Shown: positions 28,507 through 37,763, counted from the stretch's first letter. The stretch: 55,431 bases of DNA from Mobilibacterium timonense (GCF_900155555.1 NZ_FUHN01000007.1:616651-672081); one strand, 5' to 3'. Notes: generated by a model from the letters alone, not told the origin. Numbers and translations are program-made.

Positions 28507-29040
28507 TTAAAATCCCGGAGGGGCACTTACCCAGATCACCTGTGCTCCCGTCTTCGATGTGAGAAAATGAGTCTTGTCGCATCGGACGTAAAACGTCTCT
28601 CCCTTGCCCACTCTCGCCGTCTCTCTGCCGTAGTGAAGGGTGACAGACCCGGATATCACATACCCGAAGGCCTCTCCCTCAAAAGGTCCCACAGGAGAGG
28701 TCCCGCCACCTTTCTTCAAGGTGAGGCGGATCGGCTCCATATCGTTTTTCTGGGCATTAGGGACGATCCACTCTATTGATGCTCCGTTCTCCTCGTCCTC
28801 CTTGAGGAAGTAATCCTCCTGTCCAAACACCACCTGCCGGTCTTCGTTCGCTGAGAAAAACTCCCTCAGATCCGTTCCAAGGCAAGTCAGTATGTCCTCC
28901 AATGTAGAAATAGAAGGAGAAGTGAGGTTTCGCTCCACCTGTGAGATGAAACCCTTGGAGAGCTCGGCCCTGTCAGCCAGCTCCTCCTGGGTCAGGCCTC
29001 TCTCATTTCGCAGGCTCTTTATTCCTTCGCCGATATCCAT
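28507..29040 (-). CDS. XRE-cupin transcriptional regulator of the polyamine operon
   Basis: A 177-residue regulator with an N-terminal helix-turn-helix (GIKSLRNERGLTQEELADRA, then LSKGFISQVERNLTSPSIST) and a C-terminal cupin domain (GGGTSPVGPFEGEAFGYVIS) that probably senses a small ligand. The architecture is that of PuuR-like regulators of polyamine genes. It is the first gene of the potABCD operon, so it probably represses its own transcription. CAGGAGATCTCA precedes the ATG. Confidence 0.9.
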   Translation of the reverse strand: MDIGEGIKSLRNERGLTQEELADRAELSKGFISQVERNLTSPSISTLEDILTCLGTDLREFFSANEDRQVVFGQEDYFLKEDEENGASIEWIVPNAQKNDMEPIRLTLKKGGGTSPVGPFEGEAFGYVISGSVTLHYGRETARVGKGETFYVRCDKTHFLTSKTGAQVIWVSAPPGF

Positions 29041-29138
29041 TGAGATCTCCTGTCTTTCAGTTCTTCAACTTCCCGATGAAAAGCCCTGAGTCCCGGAGAT
29101 CACATGCTCACCGGAGCCTCAGAGCTTCTAATTTTTTC

Positions 29139-29218
29139 GTTTAGTATTTCTAAACAAAGCCAAAAAAATTATACTTGACCCCGTAGAGAAGTCAAGTAAA
29201 TTTAAACAAAAAGTTTAG
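29139..29218 (-). promoter_or_regulatory. Promoter and operators of the polyamine operon
   Basis: Minus-strand promoter TTGACT (complement 29190-29195), 16-bp spacer, TATAAT (complement 29168-29173). An 8-bp inverted repeat TACTTGAC / GTCAAGTA (29172-29179 and 29191-29198) spans the spacer. Two further dyads made of TAAAC/GTTTA half-sites flank it: GTTTAG-N5-CTAAAC at 29139-29155 near the start point and TAAAC-N5-GTTTA at 29203-29217 upstream. These are natural candidates for the XRE-cupin operator. Confidence 0.65.
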
Positions 29219-29243
29219 TAAAAGTGAATTCCCGAGTTCCGGC

Positions 29244-30086
29244 CTACAGGCCCAGGTCCTTCAGCACGTCCAGTACGGCCGCCATCGGCTCTCCTGGTAC
29301 CCTGTCGATCCTTCCCTTGTCCGACAGCTCTGCGAACTGAGGGTCTATAGGGAGCTGAGCCAGCACCCTGGTGCCGTTCTCCTCTGCCACCTTCTGGATC
29401 CTGCTCTCTCCGAACACGCTGATCTTCTCGCCGCAGTGAGGGCATGTGAGATAGCTCATGTTCTCTACGATCCCCAGGATAGGGATATTCATCATGGAGG
29501 CCATCTTCACCGCCTTCTCCACGATCATGGACACCAGCTCCTGAGGCGATGTCACAACGATGATCCCGTCCACAGGCAGAGACTGGAACACCGTGAGAGG
29601 AACATCTCCCGTCCCCGGAGGCATGTCGATGAACATCACGTCAAGGTCTCCCCAGGCGACATCAGTCCAGAACTGAGATACTGCTCCTCCGATGACCGGG
29701 CCTCTCCAGATGACAGGGTCTGTCTCGTTTTCCGTCAGCAGGTTCAGGGACATCACCTGTATCCCGCTGTCGCTGGCGCATGGGATGATACCCATCTCCG
29801 TTGCCGCCGCCTTCTCGTGTATCCCGAACATCTTAGGGATGGACGGACCTGTGATGTCCGCGTCCATTATCGCGGTCTTGTATCCGTTCCGGCTCGCCGC
29901 AACTGCGGACAAAGCGGTCACCAGGGACTTGCCAACGCCGCCTTTTCCACTTACGACTCCGATAACCTTCTTTACGCTGCTGCCGTCACTCAGTTTTTCC
30001 TTCTGGATCCCGCCGCCTTCTCTGCTGCCGCAGTCAGCACCGCAGCTGCCGCAGTCATGAGTACATTCCTGGCTTACCTCTGCCAT
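29244..30086 (-). CDS. mrp: Mrp/NBP35-type ATP-binding Fe-S carrier
   Basis: A 280-residue P-loop NTPase of the Mrp/ApbC family that carries and transfers Fe-S clusters. The deviant Walker A is GVVSGKGGVGKSLVT; the Asp-rich switch is IMDADITGPSIPKMFG; MPPGTGDVPLTVFQ and the CPHCG cluster/dimer motif follow. The N-terminus has a cysteine cluster (CTHDCGSCGADC) of the NBP35 type. It has no MIP18-like N-terminal domain. Confidence 0.92.
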   Translation of the reverse strand: MAEVSQECTHDCGSCGADCGSREGGGIQKEKLSDGSSVKKVIGVVSGKGGVGKSLVTALSAVAASRNGYKTAIMDADITGPSIPKMFGIHEKAAATEMGIIPCASDSGIQVMSLNLLTENETDPVIWRGPVIGGAVSQFWTDVAWGDLDVMFIDMPPGTGDVPLTVFQSLPVDGIIVVTSPQELVSMIVEKAVKMASMMNIPILGIVENMSYLTCPHCGEKISVFGESRIQKVAEENGTRVLAQLPIDPQFAELSDKGRIDRVPGEPMAAVLDVLKDLGL

Positions 30087-30198
30087 TTCATACCTCCGTA
30101 GATATACTTTCTGTTATTTTCGCTATCAGATCTCCGGGATACGGTGGAAGAAAGCCGCCGCTCTCCCAAAGCCCCGTTATTATTGCATATAAGATGGT

Positions 30199-30232
30199 AA
30201 AAATCAAATTCCCTGTTTATAAGAGGGAATTT
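30199..30232 (-). terminator. Terminator of trxB
   Basis: A perfect 9-bp inverted repeat AAATTCCCT / AGGGAATTT (30206-30214 and 30224-30232) followed on the minus strand by GATTTTT. Confidence 0.75.
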
Positions 30233-30284
30233 ATGTGCAGTCGAAGGACTTCTGCGCCTCTCTTAATGGCATGTTCCACGTTTT

Positions 30285-31229
30285 TTATACGTACTCGTTC
30301 CCGCTGAGCCTGTCCACGTAGTGGCAAGCAGCCGTGGCGGCAACGGCGCCGTCTGCCACGGCAGTTGTCAGCTGATTCACGGCCTTGTCCCTGCCATCCC
30401 CCGCAGTGAACACTCCCGGTGTCATGGTCAGGCAGTCCTCCCCGGACTTGTAGTATCCCCTGTCGTCCTCTTCCACCAGGTCCGCGAAGACCTTTCCGTT
30501 AGGTATCTTGCCGATGGCCACGAAAAGTCCGTTTACCTTGAGTTCCTTCTTTTCCCCGGTCTCCTTGTCCGTCACCTCGACGGAATCCAGCAACGGGCTT
30601 CCGGAGACTCCAGTTACGGTGCTGTTCATGCAGAACTTCACGTTGTCCTTTGACTTAAGCTGGCGCACCAGTGTATCCTCGCCTCTGAAACGGTCTCTCC
30701 GGTGAATAATGGTCACGGAAGAGGCCAGCTGGGACATGTAAATGGCGTCCTCAAGAGCCGTATTTCCACCGCCGTATACGGCGACGTCCTTGCCTCTGAA
30801 GAACATGCCGTCGCACACCGCGCAGAAGGAGATCCCTTTCCCTATGAGTTCAGCTTCACCCGGGATGCCCATCCTCCTGCTGGAAAGTCCCGTGGCAAGT
30901 ATCACTGCCGTGGCCTCGTAGGTGTTCTCCGTTGCCTTCACCACGAAAGGCTCTCCTTCCTTCCCTGGCTTCTTGATCTCTGTGATCTCGTCCATGATGA
31001 CCTGAGTCCCGAACTCCTCGGCCTGGTCCTTCAGCTTCATGGCGTACTCGGCGCCGCTGATCCCCGGAGTGCCCGGATAGTTGTCGATCGAGTCGGTAAA
31101 AGTGATCTGTCCGCCTATCGTTTCTCTTTCGAATACCGCGGCGGTCTTTCCCGCCCTTCCTGCGTATATTCCCGCTGTGAGGCCTGCAGGGCCTCCGCCT
31201 ACTATTATTACATCGAATCTCTCAGCCAT
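30285..31229 (-). CDS. trxB: Thioredoxin reductase
   Basis: A 314-residue FAD/NADPH flavoprotein that reduces thioredoxin. FAD-binding GGGPAGLTAGIYAGRAG lies at the N-terminus, the redox pair is CAVC (CAVCDGMFF) and the NADPH motif is GGGNTALEDA. The C-terminal FAD segment is VFTAGDGRDKAVNQLTTAVA, where GDGRD replaces the more usual GDVRD. AGAAGGAGAGAGAAC precedes the ATG. No trxA lies next to it. Confidence 0.95.
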   Translation of the reverse strand: MAERFDVIIVGGGPAGLTAGIYAGRAGKTAAVFERETIGGQITFTDSIDNYPGTPGISGAEYAMKLKDQAEEFGTQVIMDEITEIKKPGKEGEPFVVKATENTYEATAVILATGLSSRRMGIPGEAELIGKGISFCAVCDGMFFRGKDVAVYGGGNTALEDAIYMSQLASSVTIIHRRDRFRGEDTLVRQLKSKDNVKFCMNSTVTGVSGSPLLDSVEVTDKETGEKKELKVNGLFVAIGKIPNGKVFADLVEEDDRGYYKSGEDCLTMTPGVFTAGDGRDKAVNQLTTAVADGAVAATAACHYVDRLSGNEYV

Positions 31230-31332
31230 GTTCTCTCTCCTTCTTCTGATCTATCGGATCCCCTGGCGGTCCTCCGGCCGCATCCGGGGAAGAGCTCTTT
31301 TTAAGCATCTCCTTAAGCATCTCTGCGATTCC

Positions 31333-31360
31333 ATTATATCCAATAATCCATTGTGCGCAA
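31333..31360 (-). promoter_or_regulatory. Promoter of trxB
   Basis: Minus strand: TTGCGC (complement 31355-31360), 16-bp spacer, TATAAT (complement 31333-31338). The leader is about 95 nt and contains a tandem repeat of GAGATGCTTAA. Confidence 0.65.
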
Positions 31361-31421
31361 CCGAATTTTTGTGTAGTCTGTCCCCGGATTATGAAAATTC
31401 TGTGATATTACATTTTCCCGG

Positions 31422-31450
31422 TTGAAATCGCACGACAATATGACTATCAT
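31422..31450 (+). promoter_or_regulatory. Promoter of htpG
   Basis: TTGAAA at 31422-31427, 17-bp spacer, TATCAT at 31445-31450. The start point falls at the left edge of the CIRCE-like operator. Confidence 0.75.
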
Positions 31451-31455
31451 TTCTA

Positions 31456-31482
31456 TTAGCAATCTAAAGACGTGAGTGCTAA
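31456..31482 (+). promoter_or_regulatory. CIRCE operator upstream of htpG
   Basis: TTAGCAATC-N9-GAGTGCTAA. It differs from the perfect CIRCE at 23817 by one base in the left arm and keeps the exact 9-bp spacer and the same position relative to the -10. HrcA control of htpG is therefore expected. Confidence 0.88.
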
Positions 31483-31566
31483 CAGCATTCTGCAGAGCGA
31501 CGGGACTCTCCCTCCCGGGGCCATCTCCACGGGCCGCTCTGCACGGTGAAAGAAGGTAATTTTTTT

Positions 31567-33495
31567 ATGAAGAAACAATTCAAATCCGAATCCAAGCGCC
31601 TGCTGGACATGATGATCAACTCCATCTACACAAACAAAGAAATATTCCTGAGAGAGCTGATCAGCAACGCCAGCGACGCAATCGACAAGAGATACTTCAA
31701 GGAGGCCTCCGAGGGTAAGACCGGCATGTCCCGCGACGACTACGAGATCCGCATCACTCCTGACAAGGATGCACGCACCCTCACCATCAGCGACAACGGC
31801 ATCGGCATGACCAGGGATGAGCTGGAAAACAACCTGGGCACCATCGCCGAGAGCGGTTCTTATAAGTTCAAGAACGAGAACAAGGACGAGAAGAACGACA
31901 CAGACATAATCGGTCAGTTCGGCGTGGGCTTCTATTCCGCCTTCATGGTCAGCCAGAAGATCGAAGTCGTATCAAGGGCTATGGGCTCCGACCAGGCATT
32001 CCTCTGGACCAGTGAGGGCTCTGACGGTTACGACATCGAGGAGGCCGAGAGGCCTGAAGCAGGCACCACCATAACCCTGTATCTCCGCGAGGACACCGAC
32101 GACGAGAAGTACAGCGACTACCTCCAGGAGTTCAGGATCAAGTCCCTCGTGAGAAAGTATTCCGATTATATACGTTACCCTATCGTGATGAACTGCACAA
32201 AGACCAGAGAGGTGGAGGCGACCGAGGAGGAAAAGAAAGCCGAGGACTACAAGCCTGAATACGAGACCTACCACGAGGACGAAAAGCTGAACAGCATGAT
32301 CCCTATCTGGAAGCGCAAGAAATCGGAGATCACCGACGAGGAGTACAACGAGTTTTACAAGAACAAGTTCAGCGACTGGACAGACCCGCTCAAGGTGATA
32401 CACACGAACGTGGAAGGCGTACTCTCCTACAACGCACTGCTGTTCATCCCGAGCCAGGTACCCTTCAACTACTACACGAAGGACTTCAAGAGGGGTCTGC
32501 AGCTTTACTCCAGCGGCGTGATGATCATGGACAGCTGCGAGGAGCTGCTTCCGTCATACCTCAGCTTCGTAAAGGGACTCGTCGATTCCCAGGATGTCTC
32601 CCTGAACATCTCCAGAGAGATGCTTCAGCAGGACAGACAGGTCAAGGCCATCGCCCAGAGGATCGAAAAGAAGATCCTTCAGGAGCTCAAGGACATGGAA
32701 GAGCACGACAGGGAGAACTACAACAAGTTCTTCAAGAACTTCGGCATGCAGCTCAAATATGGAGCATACGACGAGTTCGGATCCAACAAGGACAAGCTCC
32801 AGGATCTCCTCATGTTCACCAGCAGCACCACGGACGACTACGCCACATTCAAGGAATACGTGGACAGGATGCCTGAGGACCAGAAGTTCATCTACTATGC
32901 AACAGGAGAGTCCACCGATAAGATCAAGAAGACCCCTCAGATGGATCCTTTCAAGGAAAAAGGCTACGAGGTATTCCTCTGCACCGACGACATCGACGAG
33001 TTCGCACTGAAGATGATGCGCGACTACGATGGCAAGGAGTTCAAGAACATCTCAGACAAGGACCTCGGGTTCGAAGAGTCGGAGGACGAGAAGAAGGCCG
33101 CAGAAGAAAAGAACGAGGCCAACAAGGACGTCCTTGACGCCGTGAAGAATGTTCTCGGTGACAAGGTAAGCTCTGTGATCATCTCCAACAGGCTGAAGGA
33201 TCATCCGGTGTGCTTCGCCACGGGAGACGGTCTGTCTCTCGAGATGGAAAAGGTACTGAAGGCTCAGGCCGCAATGATGGGCGGCGATGAGGATACTCTC
33301 AAGGCCGACAAGATCCTCGAGCTGAACTCGGATCACCAGTTCTTCCAGGCCCTGAAGTCCGCGGTAGAGGCAGGCGACCAGGAAAAGATCACCGACTACT
33401 CTCTGCTCCTGTACGACCAGGCGATGCTCATCGAAGGCATGCCGGTGGAGGATCCGGTGGACTTCAGCAACAGGATCTGCAAGCTGATGAAATAA
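31567..33495 (+). CDS. htpG: Molecular chaperone HtpG (Hsp90)
   Basis: A 642-residue Hsp90. The N-terminal GHKL ATPase domain has ELISNASDAIDK (N box), DNGIGMTRDEL (G1 box) and GQFGVGFYSAFMV (G2 box); the middle domain has the catalytic-loop Arg in LNISREMLQQD. The C-terminal dimer domain ends with SNRICKLMK. The start is the ATG at 31567 after AGAAGGTAATTTTTTT; a GTG 21 bp upstream would add seven residues without need. It is a single gene with its own promoter, operator and terminator. Confidence 0.97.
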   Translation: MKKQFKSESKRLLDMMINSIYTNKEIFLRELISNASDAIDKRYFKEASEGKTGMSRDDYEIRITPDKDARTLTISDNGIGMTRDELENNLGTIAESGSYKFKNENKDEKNDTDIIGQFGVGFYSAFMVSQKIEVVSRAMGSDQAFLWTSEGSDGYDIEEAERPEAGTTITLYLREDTDDEKYSDYLQEFRIKSLVRKYSDYIRYPIVMNCTKTREVEATEEEKKAEDYKPEYETYHEDEKLNSMIPIWKRKKSEITDEEYNEFYKNKFSDWTDPLKVIHTNVEGVLSYNALLFIPSQVPFNYYTKDFKRGLQLYSSGVMIMDSCEELLPSYLSFVKGLVDSQDVSLNISREMLQQDRQVKAIAQRIEKKILQELKDMEEHDRENYNKFFKNFGMQLKYGAYDEFGSNKDKLQDLLMFTSSTTDDYATFKEYVDRMPEDQKFIYYATGESTDKIKKTPQMDPFKEKGYEVFLCTDDIDEFALKMMRDYDGKEFKNISDKDLGFEESEDEKKAAEEKNEANKDVLDAVKNVLGDKVSSVIISNRLKDHPVCFATGDGLSLEMEKVLKAQAAMMGGDEDTLKADKILELNSDHQFFQALKSAVEAGDQEKITDYSLLLYDQAMLIEGMPVEDPVDFSNRICKLMK

Positions 33496-33510
33496 AGCAG
33501 CCAGGCGTTT

Positions 33511-33545
33511 CCCGCCAGGTGTCACATAGTGTGACGCTGGGGGTG
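33511..33545 (+). other. Hairpin after htpG
   Basis: GTCACA-TAG-TGTGAC forms a perfect stem, extended by flanking CCAG / CTGG pairs. It has no T run and may protect the 3-prime end or be a remnant repeat. Confidence 0.5.
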
Positions 33546-33594
33546 TTTCTCGCTGACACACTTTGGATGTTGAAAAAAATTCTTCGCGTTTTTC

Positions 33595-33626
33595 GGGAGA
33601 TGGCGATTTTGCCGTCTCCCTTTTTT
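33595..33626 (+). terminator. Terminator of htpG
   Basis: GGGAGATGGC pairs with GCCGTCTCCC around GATTTT, followed by six T. Confidence 0.9.
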
Positions 33627-33645
33627 GGTTCTTCGCTTATAGGGC

Positions 33646-33690
33646 AAAAAACGAGGCCGCCGCATTTTGACCAAAATGCGGCGGCCTCGT
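33646..33690 (-). terminator. Very strong terminator of the selenium / lipoprotein unit
   Basis: A perfect 18-bp inverted repeat (33651-33668 and 33673-33690, arms starting ACGAGGCCGCCGC) with a 4-nt loop. On the minus strand it is followed by a run of T. It ends the unit that includes the lipoprotein gene. Confidence 0.92.
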
Positions 33691-33823
33691 AACTAACGCT
33701 AATTGTTGATGTTCATCACTAACGCCCATCGTGATCGGCGTGATCGGTGTGATCGCAGCGCGTCGGCGCGTCTGGTGGATCGCCCTGGATCACCAAGGCC
33801 ACTAGAGCCACGATAGTCCGGCG
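33691..33823 (-). repeat. Repeat-rich 3-prime untranslated stretch
   Basis: Short direct repeats: three copies of GTGATCGG(C/T) at about 33731-33756, two of ACTAACGC and two of GCGCGTCG, plus dyads such as TGATG-TT-CATCA. It lies between the lipoprotein stop and the terminator and has no ORF of interest. It may encode a structured 3-prime RNA. Confidence 0.5.
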
Positions 33824-34396
33824 CTATTGCGCGCTGCTCATCTCGGCGATCTTGTCTTCCAGACCTCCCATGATGGCATTCAGGAACTGCTCGTTGCTCT
33901 GAACATCAGTTTCCCACTCGCCGTCATCGTTCTTCTTGCAGTTGATGACCACGTCCTTCGAGTAGGTCTTTTTGTCTACCGCAAGGAGATTCTTGAACAT
34001 CAGGTCATACACATACTTTGTAACATCAGTGGAAGATGTTATGGTGCCGCTCTGGGCGTCCTGCACGATCTGGTTGTAAGTCTCCTGATATGCATTACCA
34101 AAGTCGTAGGTCTTGATGGTCACGGTCACCGTGGCTTTATTGCCCTTGATCTTCTCATCCTTTATCTTGTAGTCGAACTTCTGGATCTTCTTCAGGAAGC
34201 TCTTCCAGTCGTCGCTGTAGGAAGAATCCATGGTGTTAGGCATGGTCTTCTCGAGGTCGCTGATGCTTTCGTTCTGCACGGCCTTCAGCTCCGATTCGAC
34301 GGACTCCGACGGCGTGGAATTCTTTCCGCAGGCGGTCATGGCCAGCACCATTGCGAAGACGAGGCCTGCCAGCAGTATTTTCTTAGCTTTTTTCAT
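33824..34396 (-). CDS. Putative lipoprotein
   Basis: 190 residues from an ATG preceded by CAGGAGAGTATTG. The signal ends in the lipobox AMTAC, placing the mature protein outside the membrane on a lipid anchor. The rest holds a DDWKSFLKKIQKFDYKIKDE stretch and a GNKATVTVTIKTYDFGNAY strand typical of the NTF2-like lipoproteins (DUF4878/DUF5105-like) of Clostridia, but the family is not certain. It lies 54 bp after selB and is probably transcribed with it. Confidence 0.78.
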   Translation of the reverse strand: MKKAKKILLAGLVFAMVLAMTACGKNSTPSESVESELKAVQNESISDLEKTMPNTMDSSYSDDWKSFLKKIQKFDYKIKDEKIKGNKATVTVTIKTYDFGNAYQETYNQIVQDAQSGTITSSTDVTKYVYDLMFKNLLAVDKKTYSKDVVINCKKNDDGEWETDVQSNEQFLNAIMGGLEDKIAEMSSAQ

Positions 34397-34449
34397 CAAT
34401 ACTCTCCTGTATTACTCACTTCATTCCAGGAAGAGATCTGGTAAGAGAT

Positions 34450-36348
34450 CTAGTGTACCCTCCTGGTCTCTCCATCAAAAATTGTGATCCTGTTCTTGTC
34501 GAGAGCCTGGAGCAGAACCGAAGCAAACTTCCTCGAAGTCCCCAGCTCGTCCCTGTACTCTGCAAGAGTAAATCCTTTTTCCTTACCCAGAGAGACAGCA
34601 GCGTCAACGGCCTGTTTCCATCCTTTCCTGGAAATGTAGTACTCAGGACTGACTTTAACGATCTCCCCTGTTTCTGCCAGGTCAGTCTGGATCGCTGTGA
34701 TAGACGGGGCTGATCCAAATTTACTTATAAGGTCCTCGTTCTTCAGCATCTCTGTGCCGGCATCCCCATAAGCCTTGAGCAGTTTCTCTCTGAGCGCCTG
34801 CTGCTCCGGAGTAAAGCTGACCTTGAAGTCAGCAAGAGCAACAGACTTGTCTCGTACGGTGATTTTACCATTCTCGGTCATCAAAGTCACCACAGATGAA
34901 ACTATCCGCTCTTTGTCGATGTGCCACATGTCACCGAGGCGGCTGAGCAGCTCCTGCTTGGACATTCCCGGAGACAGCGGATTTTCCTCGTGGTACCGTG
35001 CCAGAAGCTCCGTGAGCGAGTTCTCCATATAGCGGAGCTTTCCCCCGCCGACCAGCAGGCCTCCCTCCAGAACCGCGATATTGCCTTTCCCGATCTCCTC
35101 TTCCAGGTACGGCCTGAACTTCTCAGGCATCACGCCCAGCTCGAAGGCCAGCTCCTCTGCCGTGTAAAAATGTCTCTCGCCTGTCTTCAGGCAGGCGATC
35201 GCCCCAAGGTCTCCCGCGGCCAGCACGTCCATGGCGTCCAGGACCTCCTGCCTGTTCCTCTTATGCTTGGCCGGCAGCGAGTCCAGGATCCGTCCGCCTC
35301 CGACAGTGATTATCGGAGAGTAGAACCTGATTATGAACCTGTCCCCCCTCCTCACGGCGATCGGCTCTTCAAGCCTCAGCTGGGCGTAGACCCTGTCTCC
35401 GGCCACGGCGTTCTCTCTGTCCAGGAGTATCACCTTGCAGAGAGCCTCCTTACTGCCGCAGTACAGGTGGACCCTGCTGTTGTTCTTTATCACCCTGTCG
35501 GTGTTCCTGAAAATACTCAGTTCCACGTCTATCATAGACGTCACCGAAACCGCGTTTTTAGCCGCGATCACGTCTCCTCTGTCCAGTTCGGACTTAGAGA
35601 CCGCCGCAAGGTTGATGGCTGTCCTCTGCCCGGCGACCGCCTCCTTCACGTCGTTGCCGTAGGTCTGGATCCCGCGGACCTTAACCTTTTCGTTCTCGGG
35701 AAAGATATATACCTCGTCACCCACGGAGCAGCGGCCGGAAGTGAGCGTGCCGGTGACCACGGTCCCGAAACCGGGCATGGAAAACACCCTGTCCACCGGT
35801 AGCCGGAACATATCCGGATCCTCGAGACGCTTGATCTCCCTGTCGCACTTTTTCAATATCTCATCCTTGAGGACGTCGATGTTCTCTCCTGTCTTCGAAG
35901 ACACAGGAATTATAGGCTTGCCCTCCAGGAACGAGCCCTTGAAGTAATCCTCAATGTCGGATATGACCAGCTCCAGCCAGTCAGGCTCCACCATGTCCGT
36001 CTTGGTCACGGCGACGATGCCGTCGTCTATGCCCAGAGCCTGAAGGATCTCGAAATGCTCTTTGGTCTGAGGCATGATCCCCTCGTCGGCGGCGACCACG
36101 AAGAGCACGAAGTCTATGCCCCCGATCCCCGCCAGCATGTTCTTGATGAATTTCTCGTGGCCCGGAACATCGATCACTCCGATGTTGTAACCCCGGTCGT
36201 TAGGGATATGGGCAAAGCCGAGCTCGATGGTGATGCCCCTCTCCTTTTCCTCGCTCAGCCGGTCCGTATCAATGTTGGACAGTGCCTTTACCAGCTGTGT
36301 CTTGCCGTGATCCACGTGGCCGGCGGTACCGATGATAATGTTTTTCAT
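34450..36348 (-). CDS. selB: Selenocysteine-specific elongation factor SelB
   Basis: A 632-residue GTPase that delivers Sec-tRNA to UGA codons carrying a SECIS. G motifs: [17 protein letters not shown] (P-loop), DVPGHEKF (G3), TKTDMV (G4). The C-terminal half has winged-helix domains that bind the SECIS; the last one is [21 protein letters not shown] use the ATG at 36348, eight bp after the selA stop, rather than the GTG three codons earlier. All domains are present at normal length. Confidence 0.96.
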   Translation of the reverse strand: MKNIIIGTAGHVDHGKTQLVKALSNIDTDRLSEEKERGITIELGFAHIPNDRGYNIGVIDVPGHEKFIKNMLAGIGGIDFVLFVVAADEGIMPQTKEHFEILQALGIDDGIVAVTKTDMVEPDWLELVISDIEDYFKGSFLEGKPIIPVSSKTGENIDVLKDEILKKCDREIKRLEDPDMFRLPVDRVFSMPGFGTVVTGTLTSGRCSVGDEVYIFPENEKVKVRGIQTYGNDVKEAVAGQRTAINLAAVSKSELDRGDVIAAKNAVSVTSMIDVELSIFRNTDRVIKNNSRVHLYCGSKEALCKVILLDRENAVAGDRVYAQLRLEEPIAVRRGDRFIIRFYSPIITVGGGRILDSLPAKHKRNRQEVLDAMDVLAAGDLGAIACLKTGERHFYTAEELAFELGVMPEKFRPYLEEEIGKGNIAVLEGGLLVGGGKLRYMENSLTELLARYHEENPLSPGMSKQELLSRLGDMWHIDKERIVSSVVTLMTENGKITVRDKSVALADFKVSFTPEQQALREKLLKAYGDAGTEMLKNEDLISKFGSAPSITAIQTDLAETGEIVKVSPEYYISRKGWKQAVDAAVSLGKEKGFTLAEYRDELGTSRKFASVLLQALDKNRITIFDGETRRVH

Positions 36349-36356
36349 GTCTATCA

Positions 36357-37763
36357 CTACCTTATGTTCTCAAAGGCGCAGGCGACCTTCTCCACTTCTC
36401 CGTTCTCCATCGTCCTTACGCACAGGAGCAGGCGGTCGTCCTTGATCCTGGCAATGACCGGAACAGAGTTTTTCCTGAGTGCCCTCTCCATGGCGTCCGT
36501 GGTCATGGACCTCGATCTCACGGCGACTGCCGAACCCGGGAGGAACACCATCGGCGCGGATCCGCCGCCTATCTGGTCCTCCACGTCGGTGACCTCCACC
36601 TCCAGCTCCGGAGAGATCTCCGATATCATGTGGGCGAGCATGGCCGCTCTCCCCTTCATCTCCTCAGGGCTCTGGCTGATCATGTGCAGGATCGGGATGT
36701 CGCGCAGGGCCGTCTCCCTGTCCCTGTATTTTTTGAGGGTCTCCTCCATGGCCGCAAAGGTCATCTTGTCCACCCTCAGCGCCCTGGCCAGAGGATGCTT
36801 TTTCATTTTCTCGATGTATTTGCGCTTTCCGGCGATTATGCCCGCCTGTGGTCCGCCGAGGAGCTTGTCTCCCGAAAAAAGGATGACGTCGATCCCCGTG
36901 GCCATGGCGGCAGGGACGTTAGGTTCGTCCAGGCCGTACTGTGAAAGGTCCAGCATCAGGCCGTTCCCCATATCGAAGATCACAGGCAGGTCGTGTTCCC
37001 TTCCGATCTTCACCAGATCCTCCAGAGAAGCTTCCTCTGTAAAGCCCATTATCTTGTAGTTGGATGTGTGGACCTTCATGAGGACCTTCGTCTCCTCGTT
37101 GATGGCGTTCTCGTAATTAGAAGGCTTGGTCTTGTTAGTGGTCCCTACCTCGTGGAGAACGGCGCCGCTCTGTTCCATAATGTCTGGGATCCTGAAGGCC
37201 CCTCCGATCTCCACCAGCTCTCCTCTCGAGACCACGGCCTCTCCTCCGGCGGCCATGGATGAAAGCACCAGCATTGTAGCAGAGGCGTTGTTGTTAACCA
37301 TCATTACGTCTTCGGTACCGGTTATCTCGCAGAGGAGATCCTGGATGATGGAATGGCGGGAGCCTCTCCGCCCCTCCTTCACATCGTACTCGAGGTTGGA
37401 ATAACCTTCTGCAACTCTGGCAACGTTCTCCACGGCGTCTCTGCAGAGAGGCGCACGGCCCAGGTTGGTGTGGAGGATAGTGCCGGTGCAGTTGATCACC
37501 GGATACAGGTGGTTTTTGTCCATGGCCCTTACAGCTTCTGCCACCTGATCAGCCACCGCCTCCGGCGTCAGGCTCTCCGGATCCAGCGCATCCAGCTCGT
37601 CCTGATCCATGAGGAGTATGGCCTTCCTTCTGGACTCCACAACTCTCCTCGCAGCCTCCGTAACAACGGTCTTTCCTTTTTCCCCGATAAAATCAGAAAT
37701 GAGGTGCTGCTTCAGCACCTCATCTATCTTAGGGAGCGCCCTGAGGGCCTCATTCTTCTTCAT
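36357..37763 (-). CDS. selA: L-seryl-tRNA(Sec) selenium transferase SelA
   Basis: A 468-residue PLP enzyme that turns Ser-tRNA(Sec) into Sec-tRNA(Sec) with selenophosphate. Motifs: NCTGTILHTNLGRAPL near 100, VNNNASATMLVLSS, and FSGDKLLGGPQAGIIAGK carrying the PLP Lys. The ATG at 37763 is preceded by GAGGTGAATATC. It directly follows tRNA-Sec on the same strand, so the tRNA and enzymes are probably co-expressed. Confidence 0.97.
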   Translation of the reverse strand: MKKNEALRALPKIDEVLKQHLISDFIGEKGKTVVTEAARRVVESRRKAILLMDQDELDALDPESLTPEAVADQVAEAVRAMDKNHLYPVINCTGTILHTNLGRAPLCRDAVENVARVAEGYSNLEYDVKEGRRGSRHSIIQDLLCEITGTEDVMMVNNNASATMLVLSSMAAGGEAVVSRGELVEIGGAFRIPDIMEQSGAVLHEVGTTNKTKPSNYENAINEETKVLMKVHTSNYKIMGFTEEASLEDLVKIGREHDLPVIFDMGNGLMLDLSQYGLDEPNVPAAMATGIDVILFSGDKLLGGPQAGIIAGKRKYIEKMKKHPLARALRVDKMTFAAMEETLKKYRDRETALRDIPILHMISQSPEEMKGRAAMLAHMISEISPELEVEVTDVEDQIGGGSAPMVFLPGSAVAVRSRSMTTDAMERALRKNSVPVIARIKDDRLLLCVRTMENGEVEKVACAFENIR

